Source: Xenopus tropicalis (Eukaryota > Chordata > Amphibia > Anura > Pipidae). From it: DNA of 64,000 bases. The first letter of the stretch is position 1, and each line of letters starts with the position of its first letter. This document shows positions 32,014 to 43,503 of this stretch, one piece after another. A program made the translations under genes and the position numbers. Below the pieces are notes generated by a model. It worked only from the letters and a program-made list of their open reading frames with translations. It was not told where the DNA came from and made no database searches. The DNA is taken from positions 30,369,712 to 30,433,711 of the forward strand of contig NC_030679.2 in NCBI RefSeq assembly GCF_000004195.4, given 5' to 3'.

Positions 32014-32354
32014 TAGTGATGAGCGAATCTGTTCCGTTTCGCTTCACTGAAAAATTCGCGAATCTGTTCCGTTTCGCTTCACCGAAAAATTTGTGAATCT
32101 TTCAAAAGATCCGCAAAACTGTGAAAAATTTGCGAAACAGCGAAAATGTTGCGCGACAAAAAAAATTGTTGCCCGCGGGTATTATTTTGTCACGCGGCTA
32201 TTATTTTGTCACGCGGGACTATTCTTTTTTGACGCCAGCGACAATTTTCGGATGTGCGGTGAATTTTTCTGCGGCAAATTTTTTCATCCGTTGCGCAAAA
32301 CAACATGGAAGTTCACCGCGAATCCATGCCTGGCGAAACATTCGCCCATCACTA
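32014..32354 (+). mobile_element. Family A hAT MITE with duplicated 5' segment, perfect TSD
   Basis: TAGTGATGAGCGAATCTGTT begins the element and TTCGCCCATCACTA closes it; CCCATTAT flanks both sides (32006-32013, 32355-32362). The subterminal block CGAATCTGTTCCGTTTCGCT plus TCACTGAAAAATTCG occurs twice in tandem at 32023-32092. It holds the short precursor form (TATTATTTTGTCACGCGG) of the array that is expanded in the 13726 copy. Confidence 0.9.
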
Positions 32355-32362
32355 CCCATTAT

Positions 32363-32855
32363 AAAAAGCATTAAAAAAAGCATTGATTTCAATGCTTTTG
32401 GAATGAGAAAAAAATGGTAAACAATGGCAATGGCAACACAGGATGGACCTTATATCTATATCTGCAGCTTAGCTCAGATTGTACCTCCATACTGTCTGTC
32501 ACCTTCAGAATCATGACCTTTAGGGCTGCTAAATGGCAGGTAAGGGTTCTACTATGTCAGCTTTGGTAGTGGCACAGGTAGCTTTGAGTATCAGGTCAGG
32601 TCACCATTGAGCAGCATAAAGTTATGGCTATCAACCTGTGTTATATTGGTATGAGGTCCACTGATCTTCAGGGATTCTATGGGAAGCCACTAGCCACCAG
32701 TATCAGTTTGCCCACACATTAAGGTTAGCTGATAACAGAAACATCCCTTAATCAAAAGCAATCACAGCCCAGAGCAGTTTAAAAAATGGCCCTATCAACA
32801 GTCTGCCTCCTGGAAGATTCTATATTTCCTGCTATCATATGTAGAATGCCTTTAA
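32363..32855. other. No recognised feature
   Basis: Unique-looking sequence without supportable content. Confidence 0.4.
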
Positions 32856-33175
32856 AAACAAAGTAAATAACTTAATTATTGTTATAATAGTTTTTATTAG
32901 TTAACATAATTCTTTTATCATATCCATTTTCTGTGTAACTAAGCTGATCTTATATTAATAATATTTTAATACACAGAGAAAAATTATTTCAGCTAAAAAT
33001 AGGATAAATAAATGATTCAGCTGTGAGAAATAATCATTTCTAACCACTGTTATCTGTTTCTTCCTGCAACCTACATGCAAATAATACAGAAATATGGAAG
33101 GTCATAATAAAAGGTTAAAACAGAAACAAACATAATAGATTAATACAATTTGCTAAAATTAATTTTGTAGTGGTT
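32856..33175. promoter_or_regulatory. Candidate conserved AT-rich non-coding element
   Basis: Transposon-free and rich in regulatory-like cores: ATGCAAATAATAC (octamer-like), GATTCAGCTGTGAG (E-box CAGCTG), TAACCACTGTTATCTG (RUNX-like and GATA-like), TAAAATTAATTTTG. No coding frame. Support is limited to this clustering. Confidence 0.2.
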
Positions 33176-33427
33176 TGAATTGTAGGCATTCACGTATGAC
33201 CAACTTGGTCAAGGTCTTTGAATACAAGGAATGGGGGAGGGGGGACCCATTAGGCTGGATACTGGGCAATGTAACAGTCTGTTTCACAAATATATTAAGA
33301 AAATAATAAATAAAATACTAGCTGTATGCAGTTATCCAATGAACGGATAGAATATCACTTTCTTTTACAGGGTTTTTTTTACTTTTCTTTTAACTTCCCT
33401 TTCTATTTATCATGTGTTATACTCTTA
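33176..33427. other. No recognised feature
   Basis: Contains GGGGGAGGGGGGACCC near 33234 and otherwise AT-rich DNA. Confidence 0.35.
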
Positions 33428-33690
33428 GGGGGCATTTATTATCATTTGGATTTTTGTGGCTTTATAGTTTTTTTAAAACCACAACTTGTTTCCTCAAATG
33501 CCAGTCATTTATCAAAATATCCAAATTGAGAAAGCATAAAGAAATAAAGAGATGGAAAAAAAGTGACTTTTTCGTATTGTCAAAGGTTTAGTGGTTTTGG
33601 GGTTGTTTTTTTTTAGATGCTATTATTTGTATGACAATACAAAAAAAAAACACAACTTTTTTTTATAGGATCCTTCAATAAGAATCCAAC
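33428..33690. repeat. Partial MITE starting GGGGGCATTTATTATC
   Basis: The left end GGGGGCATTTATTATCATTTGG is typical of Xenopus Harbinger-like MITEs. The AT-rich interior includes GACTTTTTCGTATTGTC. A right partner could not be placed with confidence. Confidence 0.4.
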
Positions 33691-33744
33691 CTGTCTTATA
33701 CACACATGGCACCCTGTTCTTCATGTATGCAAACTGATCTGGGG

Positions 33745-33783
33745 CATTAAATATATATATATATATAATTAATATATATATGT
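33745..33783 (+). repeat. AT microsatellite
   Basis: Alternating AT from 33750 interrupted by AATTAA, ending at about 33781. Confidence 0.9.
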
Positions 33784-34428
33784 AACCAAACACCATTATA
33801 TAATCTTCTGCTATCTTATTACCATGAAAATCTGCCAATACAAAATGCCTTTAATGTACAGTAATAGTAAGATAACTGAAGTATTACTTCAATGCTTGGC
33901 TCTTATTGGATAATCATCTTGCCTCACGCTTTCTGCTTTTTGAACCAAGGTTTCTAATGGAAAAATACTTTATATATCCTTCAAAAGATTCATGTATAAT
34001 AAATACATAACTTTGTGTCTTAAGAGCTTGGTAAATTCTTATACCCTTATGAATATTACATACAGTCATGTAAATCATTGAGCAAATTCCATGGTCAACT
34101 CAATGGAGGATAAACAGATATACTACCCACTACTAACTGTAGAGTGGTCACTTGTTTTTTATAACCACAGTGCTGCCATCTAGAGAGGGTACCATTGGGG
34201 CTCAGACAGGTGCAATGAACTGTGAAAATTCACAGATCTTAAAAAGACCAGGCTTGTGATAGGAATTGGCCAAGTTGGGTTGAGGTAGACTATTCACATC
34301 TTTCAGTATAGCTAGGATGGATTGGGTTTATGGTCAATGGTGCTCAATTAGTAAGCTTTTTTTTTCTAATTTCCTTTAATTGGGGGCTCTTTCTAATTAG
34401 TATCAGTGCCCACCACCAATGGGGCAAG
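33784..34428. other. No recognised feature
   Basis: AT-rich DNA without identified repeats. Confidence 0.4.
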
Positions 34429-34652
34429 GGTGATGAGCAAATCTGTCCCGTTTCACTAAAAAATAACAAAACCTTGGAAAAATTTGCGAAACGCGGAAAA
34501 TGTCACGCATTAAAAAAATTTTCAGCAATTTATTTTGACGCACACGACTTTTGTTTATTGTGTGGTGAATTTTCGCAACAAAAATCTGCCAATGCCAAAA
34601 CGTGGAAATTTGATGCAAATCCATCCCTGACGAAAAATGTTGTTCATTACTA
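34429..34652 (+). mobile_element. Family A hAT MITE, diverged copy
   Basis: The left end has decayed to GGGTGATGAGCAAATCTGTC and the right end to TGTTGTTCATTACTA. The interior keeps CGTTTCACTAAAAAA and the TGCCAAAACGTGGAAATTTG region. Flanks TGGGGCAA and GCCCTAAT do not match, so this is an old copy. Confidence 0.7.
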
Positions 34653-35450
34653 GCCCTAATTATCAACATGGTGCAAGTCAACAATAAAACATATTCAAAG
34701 AAAACTGCCTGTAAAGTCAACTGCTCAACTACTTCATGTACATAATCCTTGTTGCATTATTGTGTTAATATTATTCAGGTTAAAATACATTTCCATGTTT
34801 ATATTCAGGAAGGTTTTTCTCCCTTTCCTCAAAGCAAACTTTAATTGCTTCAATTTAGTGTTTCACCCTTTTCTGGATAATTAGATGTGGAAATGACTCG
34901 GCAAATGAGACTGAACCTGATGGATGTCTGTCTCTTTTCAACTAATCACTCGGTGTCAATATAGCTGAAACTTATCCAGCATAAAAATACCAGTGGTGCA
35001 CCAACAAATTAGAGGCCCCCAAAAGCATTCTGAGCCCCTATATGACGCTGAGTGGAATGAAAAAAAATTGTTTCCTAAAAAAAAAAATCTTTGTTCAGGG
35101 CCACTATCCTCTTAAAATAAAGCCCCTTTACTTCGATTTTATATGTTTTTTCTAGATATTTGCAGTTCAGACTTCTAGATGGAAATGTTTAGGCTTTTGG
35201 CTTAACTTAGAATCGGCAACCCCAGGGGTTAACTGAATCTAGGCAACGCATAATGAAGTGCATAGACTAGGTCAAAGAGGAATTGCCAGCCCTTTCCAGT
35301 CACTGTATTTAAGTGTAACAAGAAGTGGTCACTGACTTATGGGCCAATAACATAGATGTAAATAAAGTAGCGTAGATACTTAGGCTTCTGCCTAGTAACT
35401 AAGGGAGTTGAGCTAGTGAGATTTAAATCCATAAGAGCAGTTAAAGGAGA
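34653..35450. other. No recognised feature
   Basis: ACCAGTGGTGCACCAACAAATTAG at 34990 faintly resembles a hAT end, but no partner is visible. Confidence 0.35.
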
Positions 35451-35791
35451 ACTAAACCCACCTACCTACAACAGGCCCCTTTTTACTGCCCTCCCTTTGC
35501 CCCCCCTCACCTCTCCCTTTCAGCACAGAAAGTGCCCCTGAACTAAAAAAGCAGAGTAGTGCAGAGGAGTTCCCAGGTGCCATCTTCTGTCCATTGGGAT
35601 ACTCTTTGGCTTGTCCACATTACATCCTGATCCGCAAGCTTTTATGCAGTGATTTTGGAGCCAGATGGTATCCCATTATTTTAAACAATGTCATTTTGAT
35701 CAAGTAGACCAGACCTACTTGGTCTAGTGTTCCACATATTCTGGGGCTCTGTAACTGTAATTTTGGTAAGGAAGCCAGAGTTCCACTTTAA
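35451..35791 (+). mobile_element. T2/Kolobok-like MITE
   Basis: Begins TTAAAGGAGAACTAAACCC, the typical T2-family terminus including its TTAA target. A degenerate opposite end AGAGTTCCACTTTAA lies at 35778-35791. The interior CCTCACCTCTCCCTTTCAGC is similar in style to the 60974-61586 element. The right end is weaker than the left. Confidence 0.6.
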
Positions 35792-36234
35792 TTCGTAGGG
35801 GTTCAAAACGTTTCTTACTTGAGTGCCTGGCGATTGGGCAGAAAATATAAATTTTTAGTTCCCTGCCTAAAGTTACTGCAGCATTTGGTAGGAGCTTAAA
35901 TGATCTGGGCTTCCAGCTCATGGGTAGAATTCATATATATATGACTTGTGTGTGCATTTTTTTGCTAAACTGTGGCAAAACTTTGCCACAACAAAAAATT
36001 CACCAAGAAAAAAGTCCCACTGCCTTGAATGTATTTGGAGTGAGAAAAAAAGTGTGCGTGTAAAAATGATTTGTTGCCGACTTCAATGCATTTAGCGTTT
36101 TAATCATGTTCCGACCCCTTCGATGCTTGACATATGGGCAGGCCCCTCCTCCGGTGGTTGAGCTGATTAAAAAAAAAGTGCACAGATTGTATGCGGTGCC
36201 CCATTTTGTTAAACTGCATCCACCAATTTTAGCT
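35792..36234. other. No recognised feature
   Basis: Includes short AT runs and a moderately CpG-containing patch near 36110-36150. Confidence 0.35.
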
Positions 36235-36412
36235 CCACCAATTTTAGCACTTTTAAGGTCACCCAGCAATATGTCAGAGCGGCCCCAGTAATATCTGACA
36301 CAATAGTCACGCCATTTAATAACACATTAATTCCAGCAATGTTTGAGTGACCACAATATGTCACAGTGACCCCACCACTGCATGACACATTGGCCTCAAT
36401 ATATGACACACT
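36235..36412 (+). repeat. Degenerate 20-25-bp tandem repeat
   Basis: Around seven imperfect units share wording such as CAATATGTCA, CAGTGACCCC and ATGACACA (for example GGTCACCCAGCAATATGTCA and CACAATATGTCACAGTGACC). Individual units are heavily diverged, so this is an old minisatellite. Confidence 0.45.
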
Positions 36413-36447
36413 ATGAAGCAGCTCTTTGGTACTTTTTCCCCTATGGC

Positions 36448-36510
36448 TAGTGATGAGCAGATTTTTTCGCCAAGGATGGATTCGCAGCAAATTTCCGCAT
36501 TTGCCAAGGC
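36448..36510 (-). mobile_element. Family A hAT MITE, terminal fragment
   Basis: TAGTGATGAGCAGATTTTTTC, then GCCAAGGATGGATTCGCAGC and AAATTTCCGC, is the reverse complement of the family A right end (GCGAATCCATGCCTGGCGAA). Homology ends near 36510. Confidence 0.65.
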
Positions 36511-38411
36511 TTCAGTAAAGGAGATGGCCAGGTTAGAGTACATACTCTTAGGAGACACCATTTAATATCTGGTATGTCGAGGCAGGTACCTGTGGCAAGA
36601 TAAACCACTGTATCTGATGAGAATGAATACGATATCTGTATGATACACTTCTTAGATATAGTGAAGCTATGTTTGTGACTAGGTAGGCCGGCATAACTTA
36701 CTATGACACCACCCTAATGGAAAATGGCATCTGGCAGTTAAGTGCTACCAAGCTTCATTCAACATGGGCAAATACATTTACTATAATGTTTATTGGTTGT
36801 AGTATTTGGTTAGTTAAAAAAGAACTATATAAATTAAACCTCAAAATGCTTCTCACACCAAGCAGAGGGAAATGTTCACTTAGAGCCATGTATTAGGGTT
36901 TCCGCCACATATTCCATGGACAGATTGATAAAGCCTACTAGCCCACAAGCTGAGTCAAGTTCATGGCTCAATAGAAATGCCTTTAGAACAAAAAGGAAAC
37001 TGCTTTGTGAAAGCAAGAGGGTCTGCTATTTTCTACTTGAATTCACTCAACATTACAGCTAACACTGACTGACATCTGCTGTCCAAGATCTTCTGTGACA
37101 TTCTGGAATCATAAGCTCTAGGGAGGTTTGACAAACAGTCTAAAACGTTCTACTGATTGCTTGAACCTGTTTTGGTCCTCTCAAAAGTAGAGCAGGCTTG
37201 ACAGAAAGAGTGGCCACATACTCTATTACTCTGTAATGCAAGGGATGTCTCACACAAGGCAAAAGTCATTGAGGAAAATTGTTTGCTCTTTCCATCCACA
37301 ATAAAGGCAGAGAACGTTCTGCTCATTGTTACAGGAAAAAATATTTTGAAGCACCAGCGAGTGAGATTCAAATTTCTGCTAAACCTATATTTCATTTAAC
37401 AATTGAAATGACATTGGTGGGACATTTTTGGGGGGTTCTTGGCCCACATTTTATATACCCCCAAACTATGTCTAGCCACATATGCTTCAAATGTCAATTT
37501 GTGTGGTCTGTACTATTGCCTCACTTGGTGTGTTATACCATATCTCCCATGGGCTCAGTATGCAAGGTTTTTTATTAATATTGAATTTGCCTCCTCTCCA
37601 CATTTCCCATTGAAAAAAACCTATGGCAGATGATATGGTGATATGCTAGAACTCTATAGGAACCAATGCTTTGGAATTCCTGAGTGGTGCAACACTGTCA
37701 CTACCAGAATATGCCATTAACCTACATAGTTTCCTTGAGATTACCTTGCCAGTCAATACACCTAGTCAATCACCCTAGCCCTAAACCACTACAAGACGAG
37801 AGCCAAGATGGGTTAGTAAACATGCCGAGGTCAACAGGAGCAACAGGAATCATGAAGAAAAGGTAGAGGTGAATCCATAAACAGGCCAGGATAAAGAAAG
37901 TAAAGTCAGACAAACCCACACAGACAAGTCAATATATAAGACAGGAAGAAAAATGCCAATGGGAAAAAGTGTAATGACACCAGACCCTGAATTGGGCACC
38001 ATTGCATGTATGGACGTATGAAGAAAAATGCAACATAAAAGGGGAATATTGTGGAAGACACATTTACATTTAAGCAGACACTAAGCAAGTCTGGTTAGCG
38101 CCCCTTATACCTGATATGCCATATAAAATAGTTATGAAAAGTTGTAAAATTTTACTTGTAATGTTAATCATAATGTTAGACTCCAAAATGCAAAATGTTT
38201 GCTACCTGGCCCAACTGATATTTGAGCAACTGAGACATTAATTAGTCAGATCCACTGGATAAAAAAATGCACAAGCCAATGAGCAGCCAGTTTAGAAAGG
38301 AAGAAGTACTCTACTGTTATGTGCATGTTGCTATAGTTTATACAGAAGCAGTGTTCAGCTCCATGTTGTTCAGCTCCCATCATTCCCAGCTACAGTCAGG
38401 TTATGCCAATG
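36511..38411. other. No recognised feature
   Basis: The largest featureless block on this side. Several frames of 60-99 codons (37150-37866) lack recognisable domains. Purine-rich wording at 37795-37960 resembles that of 27.7 and 47.6 kb. Confidence 0.35.
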
Positions 38412-38419
38412 GTGGCCAA

Positions 38420-38930
38420 TAGGGATGTAGCGAACCTAAAAAAAAAAGCGCGAATATTCGCGAACTTTGCGAACCCCATAGACTTCAATGGGAAGGCGAA
38501 CTTTAGAACCTAGAAAAGCCATTTCTGGCCAGAAAACTGATTTTAAATTTGTTTAAAGGGTGCCACGACCTGGACAGTGGCATGCAGGAGGGGGATCAAG
38601 GGCAAAAATTTCTCTGAAAAATACTTTGTTGGCACAGCGTTGCGTAAAAACAGGCAGACCTAGCGGAAATATGCGGCGTTTTTTGCTATTTCGCGCTATT
38701 GGCACCATGGAAACGGGATTTGCTTACACCAGTACTAGGCTGAAAAACGCCATGTGTGGTTGTGCGGCGTTTTTTTAGGCTGAGAAAAAACGCAGAGAAA
38801 AAATGCAGCGAAAAAAAACGCGGCGAACCCAAATTGCGAACATACGCGGAAAGTTCGTGAACTTGCGCGTTCGCGAACACCAGATGTTTGCGCGAATTGG
38901 TTCGCCGGCGAACAGTTCGCTACATCTCTG
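38420..38930 (-). mobile_element. Family B hAT MITE, perfect TSD GTGGCCAA
   Basis: Starts TAGGGATGTAGCGAACC and ends CGAACAGTTCGCTACATCTC plus TG. GTGGCCAA flanks exactly at 38412-38419 and 38931-38938. The 511-bp copy has the conserved core (CCACGACCTGGACAGTGGCA, then TGCAGGAGGGGGATCAAGGG) followed by a stretch of AAAAAACGC repeats. Overlapping frames on both strands are spurious. Confidence 0.9.
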
Positions 38931-38938
38931 GTGGCCAA

Positions 38939-40180
38939 TAATAGAGCAACCATTTGGGAGTTTAAACCTTGGAAAGCAAGTTTTGAAGGTAATGAAGCAG
39001 TGGAATTCCTAATGAACCAGATGAAAGTGAGTGTAGGACTGAAAAGACCGAAATGACTTTGATGTAGTTGGCCAGCATGAATACATTGCAATATATGGGC
39101 AAACAATCTCTGTTTTGTTTAAAGAAAAGGGCATTTTCTAGTATCTTAATGTACAAAATGTTTTGGCGTCCTATATATAACCATAATAGGTGAGTGCAGA
39201 GGTCTTTTTTCTTTGTCTTTATGAATTTTGTAGTCACAGTCTCATTGCACCCCCTGCCTAATGGTTTAAAATTTAGTGGTGGAAACAACGTTCCCTTTTT
39301 TTTCCATTGTGTCACATGAACATGGGTCAGAACTCCCATATTCTTTGCTTTACAGCTGAATTTGTTATACTAGCCAAAGCATTTACTGTATATCAGTTTA
39401 TGACCACTAGTGTGCTTCATTATTGGGGTCTATGGATAATTATGGCAAACTACATGACATATGTGTAAGTGCAAATAACATTATTGTGTACTGTATATAC
39501 AATTAGCAATACCTTATGCATTATTGTCTATTTAGGTCAAATACATGATCATTTAGACTATATTTTCCCTTACATAGAATACAGATGGAACAGCTCACTT
39601 TCAGATGTCGCTTATACATTGATAAAATACAAAAATATTCCACAGCACAGTTTGTATCTTTTATATGAGATTATTTTAGTTCCACATCAGACACATTTAA
39701 CTCTAGGCATTTCTAACCTCATAAAGCTTCATTACCCCCATTGCTCTGCACCTCCCCCAGTAGCACAACTTCTCACACATCGCTTCCACACAAGCAAGCT
39801 TAAGTAAATCCTAGACTGCATTAAAATAACAGCAGTGGGTAAGCCGGGGGTTAATGTACTTCTAGATACGGTCCAATGGAATTACTAGGCGATCTGTCCT
39901 GACAAATTACTGGAGTGAGAGATATAGGGACGCCTGGGTTGGAATGATTTCTGAAAACTTTCCCTGCACAAAATGTGTAAAAGAAATTAAAGAAATAGAA
40001 AGCCATTAGCAAAGCAAATTGTATTTTGTTCACATAATTTACACATGAACACGTCCCTCTTGATGTGCAGCTTCAAAATGCATAATAAACAGCTAAAAAC
40101 ATAACCATTTAATCCTTGGTGTTACTATGAGTTGTTCTGCATTCATTCTGCTTAGGAAAGTAAGTTATGTATGAGGATTG
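38939..40180. other. No recognised feature
   Basis: AT-rich. Frames of 112-125 codons (38962-39339 minus, 39469-39807 plus) lack domain features and splice context. Confidence 0.35.
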
Positions 40181-40194
40181 TAGGTAGGATTTAG

Positions 40195-40640
40195 TATTTA
40201 CCAAGTTTTTGAAATCCCTCTAGCCTCTTTCTAGAAAGAATGGAGCATAACAATAGGTGAAGCAGCCTGGGGGTGTAGGAATGTAAAGGGCCCACCTATT
40301 GAGGTCCTGGATCCCAATAACCCACAGCCTGGGGTATAGGGAAGCAGGGCATGGCCAGGCTGGTGTCCCCTCCTGAATTCTATGTAAAGCAGAAGTGATA
40401 GGGCCTGATATTCCAGGGATAGTCACTACACAGGGGCTTATAGGGTTATAGTTTCTTGAATTAACACCATGTATAACTTGCACCCAAAGCCTCTTGTTGA
40501 ACGTCTTTCTAGTAGTGCTCGGTGCCACAGTGTCCTTTCACCTCCTGTTCAACCTCTTTTGCCTAAAGAACCATTGCAGATACTATCAGGCCCCTAATAG
40601 TGGCATCTTACATTAGCCCTTCTGGCATTTGCGAGAACCC
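40195..40640 (-). repeat. GC-richer block, possibly a retroelement fragment
   Basis: Distinctly richer in G+C than its surroundings, with an open minus-strand frame of 102 codons (40220-40528) that lacks a recognised domain. The ending CCTAATAGTGGCATCTTACA and CCCTTCTGGCA reads like dispersed-repeat sequence. Identity unresolved. Confidence 0.2.
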
Positions 40641-40927
40641 ACAGATTGCCAGTCCAGACCTGAATACCCACAATTACAACACTGCACAGACACTAGAATT
40701 ATGGAGAAAATATTGTATTCTGGGTAAGAAAATGGCAAATTAAGTCTGAAATAGCACTTTGCAGACTGCATTTGCCTTTATAAATGACCCTTTTAGATTT
40801 GACCTCCTATATATTCATATATATTTACACATTCTCCAAGGGCAAGCCTTCTGTAGCCAACCCAAACAAAAAGCGTACCTTTCTCACTAGAATAGACTTA
40901 AGTCAACATGTCTCCCTCATGCCCTAT

Positions 40928-41394
40928 TAGGGATGTAGCGAACCTCAAAAAAAAAGTTTGCAAACCCGTTCGCGAACTTACGCCAAAAAGTGTGAATATT
41001 CGCGAACTTTGCAAACCCCATAGACTTCAATGGGAAGGCGAACTTTAAAACCTAGAAAAGCCATTTCTGGCCAGAAAACTGATTTTAAAGTTGTTTAAAG
41101 GGTGCCACGACCTGGACAGTGGCATGCAGGAGGGGGATCAAGGGCAAAAATTTCTCTGAAAAATACTTTGTTGACACAGCGTTGCGTAAAACCGCAAAGG
41201 CAGCTGGCAGACCTAGCGGAAATACACGGTGTTTTTTGCTATTTCGCACTATTAGCACAATGGATTTGCTGAAAAACGCCATGTGTGGCTTGTGCAGCAT
41301 TTTTAGGCCGAGAAAAAACGCAGCGGAAAAACGCCACGCGAAAACTCGTGAACTCGCGAATTAGTTCGCCGGCGAACAGTTCGCTACATCTCTA
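40928..41394 (-). mobile_element. Family B hAT MITE, perfect TSD TGCCCTAT
   Basis: Starts TAGGGATGTAGCGAACC and ends CGAACAGTTCGCTACATCTC plus TA. TGCCCTAT is duplicated at 40920-40927 and 41395-41402. At 467 bp it is close in sequence to the 38420 copy in the same orientation, including the core and the AAAAAACGC zone. Confidence 0.9.
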
Positions 41395-41402
41395 TGCCCT
41401 AT

Positions 41403-42112
41403 ATCCAACCGGTGGTTAAAACACACAGCATGTGCAATGGTCAGCTTAGCTGGTTTGGGCTGTGTTACGATTGGTTTATCACTACTTCATTATGTTAAAT
41501 GCCAGGATTTTTATGTAATATGTTGTTGAAATGAAGTAATCTGCACCCTGCTCATAACACAAAAAACATTCTTTATCCTGTATCCTCCTTCAGTGGTGGT
41601 GGGTAAACCAATGCTTAAGAATATTATAAATCAACCAATTAAAGGTAGTCAGGAACACTCATCATTCTGATTCGGGTAGGTTTGCACATTGTGCATGTAT
41701 TTCACACATCTTTAACCATCACTAGGCAACATAAGTCTATTTTGCTTTCATATCTTATATCCAGTCAAAAAATGCACTTATTTTTAACCTTTTCCAGCCC
41801 CTTGTCAACTTATCAACTGATCAACCATTGCCTCATGCCCCTTTTCAGTATGTTTAATTAATTTCTAAGTATTGTCAGTTTAAAAAGCACATAATTGTCC
41901 TTCATTATTATTCTAAAAATAACCTTGGCTTTTGACCATTTATTGCATGTTGCACATGTAAGATGACAATCAGAAAGCATTCCATTTCGACAAATGAAGT
42001 CAACATGTTTTCAGTGCAAATAGTATGTGTGTGAATGAATGTATATTATTTAACTAAATCTGTATATTAACATCATTGACAAACAGACCAATATCCATGG
42101 TCCATAGATAAT
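41403..42112. promoter_or_regulatory. Repeat-free block; weak conserved-element candidate
   Basis: The part at 41800-42080 has ATAACCTTGGCTTTTGACC, GTTTAATTAATTTC and AACATCATTGACAAAC in non-repetitive AT-rich DNA with no frames, a texture seen in conserved enhancers. The rest is unremarkable. Confidence 0.15.
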
Positions 42113-42120
42113 TTTTACAT

Positions 42121-42390
42121 TATGGATGCACCAAATCCACCATTTTAGGATTTGGCAGAATCCCGAATCCTATGTGAAAGATTCGGCTGAATACTGAACT
42201 AAATCCAAATGCTATTTTGCATATAAAAATGAGGCTAAAGAAGGGTTAAAGAGAACACATACACTGCAAAATTTTCAACAAAAAAGTCATGTAGTTTTAA
42301 GGATTTTGATTCGGCCAAATCTGAATCTTGGTGAAAAAGGCAGAATCTTGGTCGAATCCCAAACCGAATCCTGAATTCAGTGCATCCCTA
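42121..42390. mobile_element. hAT MITE, TAGGGATGCACCGAATCC family (C)
   Basis: Ends TATGGATGCACCAAATCC and ATTCAGTGCATCCCTA are inverted repeats. The interior is full of GATTCGG and CCGAATCC words typical of this Xenopus family. Flanks TTTTACAT (42113-42120) and GTTTGCAT (42391-42398) agree at 6 of 8. Confidence 0.8.
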
Positions 42391-42609
42391 GTTTGCATTG
42401 CTCAGCAAAACATACTGAAAATAGTAATACATTTTGTCTCAGTCAATTTTACTCATGTAGCCAGATAAAGAATAATATTTGCTTTGTTTTCTGAAGGCTT
42501 AACCTTTAAAGCACATGTATGAAACCATACTGGTTCCTTCTGCCTACAAACACAGTAAGCCAGGACTCTAATAAATCCAGATAAACCTCTTTTAGTGATA
42601 TAGACCAGG

Positions 42610-42790
42610 TGTTATTGAACTTTTTTTTATTTTATCTAGACCTCACATGCTTATCCTAGCCAATACCTTGCCCTCACATAATAACCACTGCCCAGGCTCC
42701 TCATGCTTATCATAGCTAATACACAGTCCTCAAATATTTATTATAGCCAATAACCAGACCTCATATGCTTATCATATAATACCCTCACCA
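42610..42790 (+). repeat. Degenerate ~30-bp tandem repeat
   Basis: Five imperfect units begin CCTCA and carry TGCTTATCATAGCTAATAC (for example CCTCACATGCTTATCCTAGCC, CCTCATGCTTATCATAGCTA, CCTCATATGCTTATCATATA). The array is preceded by TTGAACTTTTTTTTATTTT, which resembles a hAT left end. Confidence 0.6.
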
Positions 42791-42799
42791 AATTGCTGA

Positions 42800-43360
42800 A
42801 TCAATAATGAAATTACAATATAAATTATAGCTGTCTGCAAACATGTAATGTTATTGTGTTTTTGCAGAACACCAGAAACATACTTGGCATGTCTCTTTTC
42901 AATATAAAGTAATTACTTATAATGAATTCTACAAAATTTCCAGAAAAATTGAAACCTTTGGGATTGTTGGAAGCCAATGATTAATTTGCAGTTGGCTTTA
43001 TGTTCATCTCTTAGGGTCAAACAAAAATCATAGCAAGTCGTAGGGGACCAGATTGTTCTTGTTACTTACATTTTTATGAAACCATTTTTTTACAAAGTTA
43101 GCAATAACAAAAATAATAATAAAAAATAAAAATATATATATACTGTATGTACCAGCCATAAGCAGGAGTGACAATAAATATGAGCTGCAGCATTATATAC
43201 TGTCATGAATCAAGTTCATAGAAACTACCCCAGGCTGGTGCATTTTTCAGCAAACAGAGCAGCGACTGAGCAAAACTTTCGGGTGGACTGATTGCAATAT
43301 TTTTATAGAAAAAGTACATTGATATGTGTTGGAGCGTGATACATTTCACCTTTGTTAGAG
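42800..43360. other. No recognised feature
   Basis: AT-rich, with a short ATATATA run near 43130. Confidence 0.4.
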
Positions 43361-43379
43361 AAAACGAGAAGACAATTAA

Positions 43380-43503
43380 ATGTTTATTTCAGCCTTCCTA
43401 TTCTTTCATTTCATTTCCTTCTTGTGCCTTATTCTTGCAGCATCTTATGGGGAAAACTCATCTTTCCTAAACTCTTATATAGACAGCCAGCATCAGCGGG
43501 GTA
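43380..43503 (+). CDS. Candidate signal-peptide first exon (speculative)
   Basis: An ATG at 43380 opens a frame with a strongly hydrophobic N-terminus (MFISAFLFFHFISFLCLILA) followed by ASYG and ENSSFLNSYIDSQHQRG, a good signal peptide with a likely cleavage site after AAS and one N-glycosylation sequon (NSS). At 43499-43505 the sequence CGGGGTAAGA matches a splice-donor consensus, so the exon could end there. Against it: the Kozak context is weak (T at -3), the protein is not recognised, and no second exon or acceptor can be paired. The frame runs on to 43655 without motifs. It could be chance. Confidence 0.2.

Noticed and set aside
38735..39106. 123-codon minus-strand frame
   Set aside because: It starts in unique DNA and runs into the AAAAAACGC-rich half of a family B hAT; composition follows the repeat.
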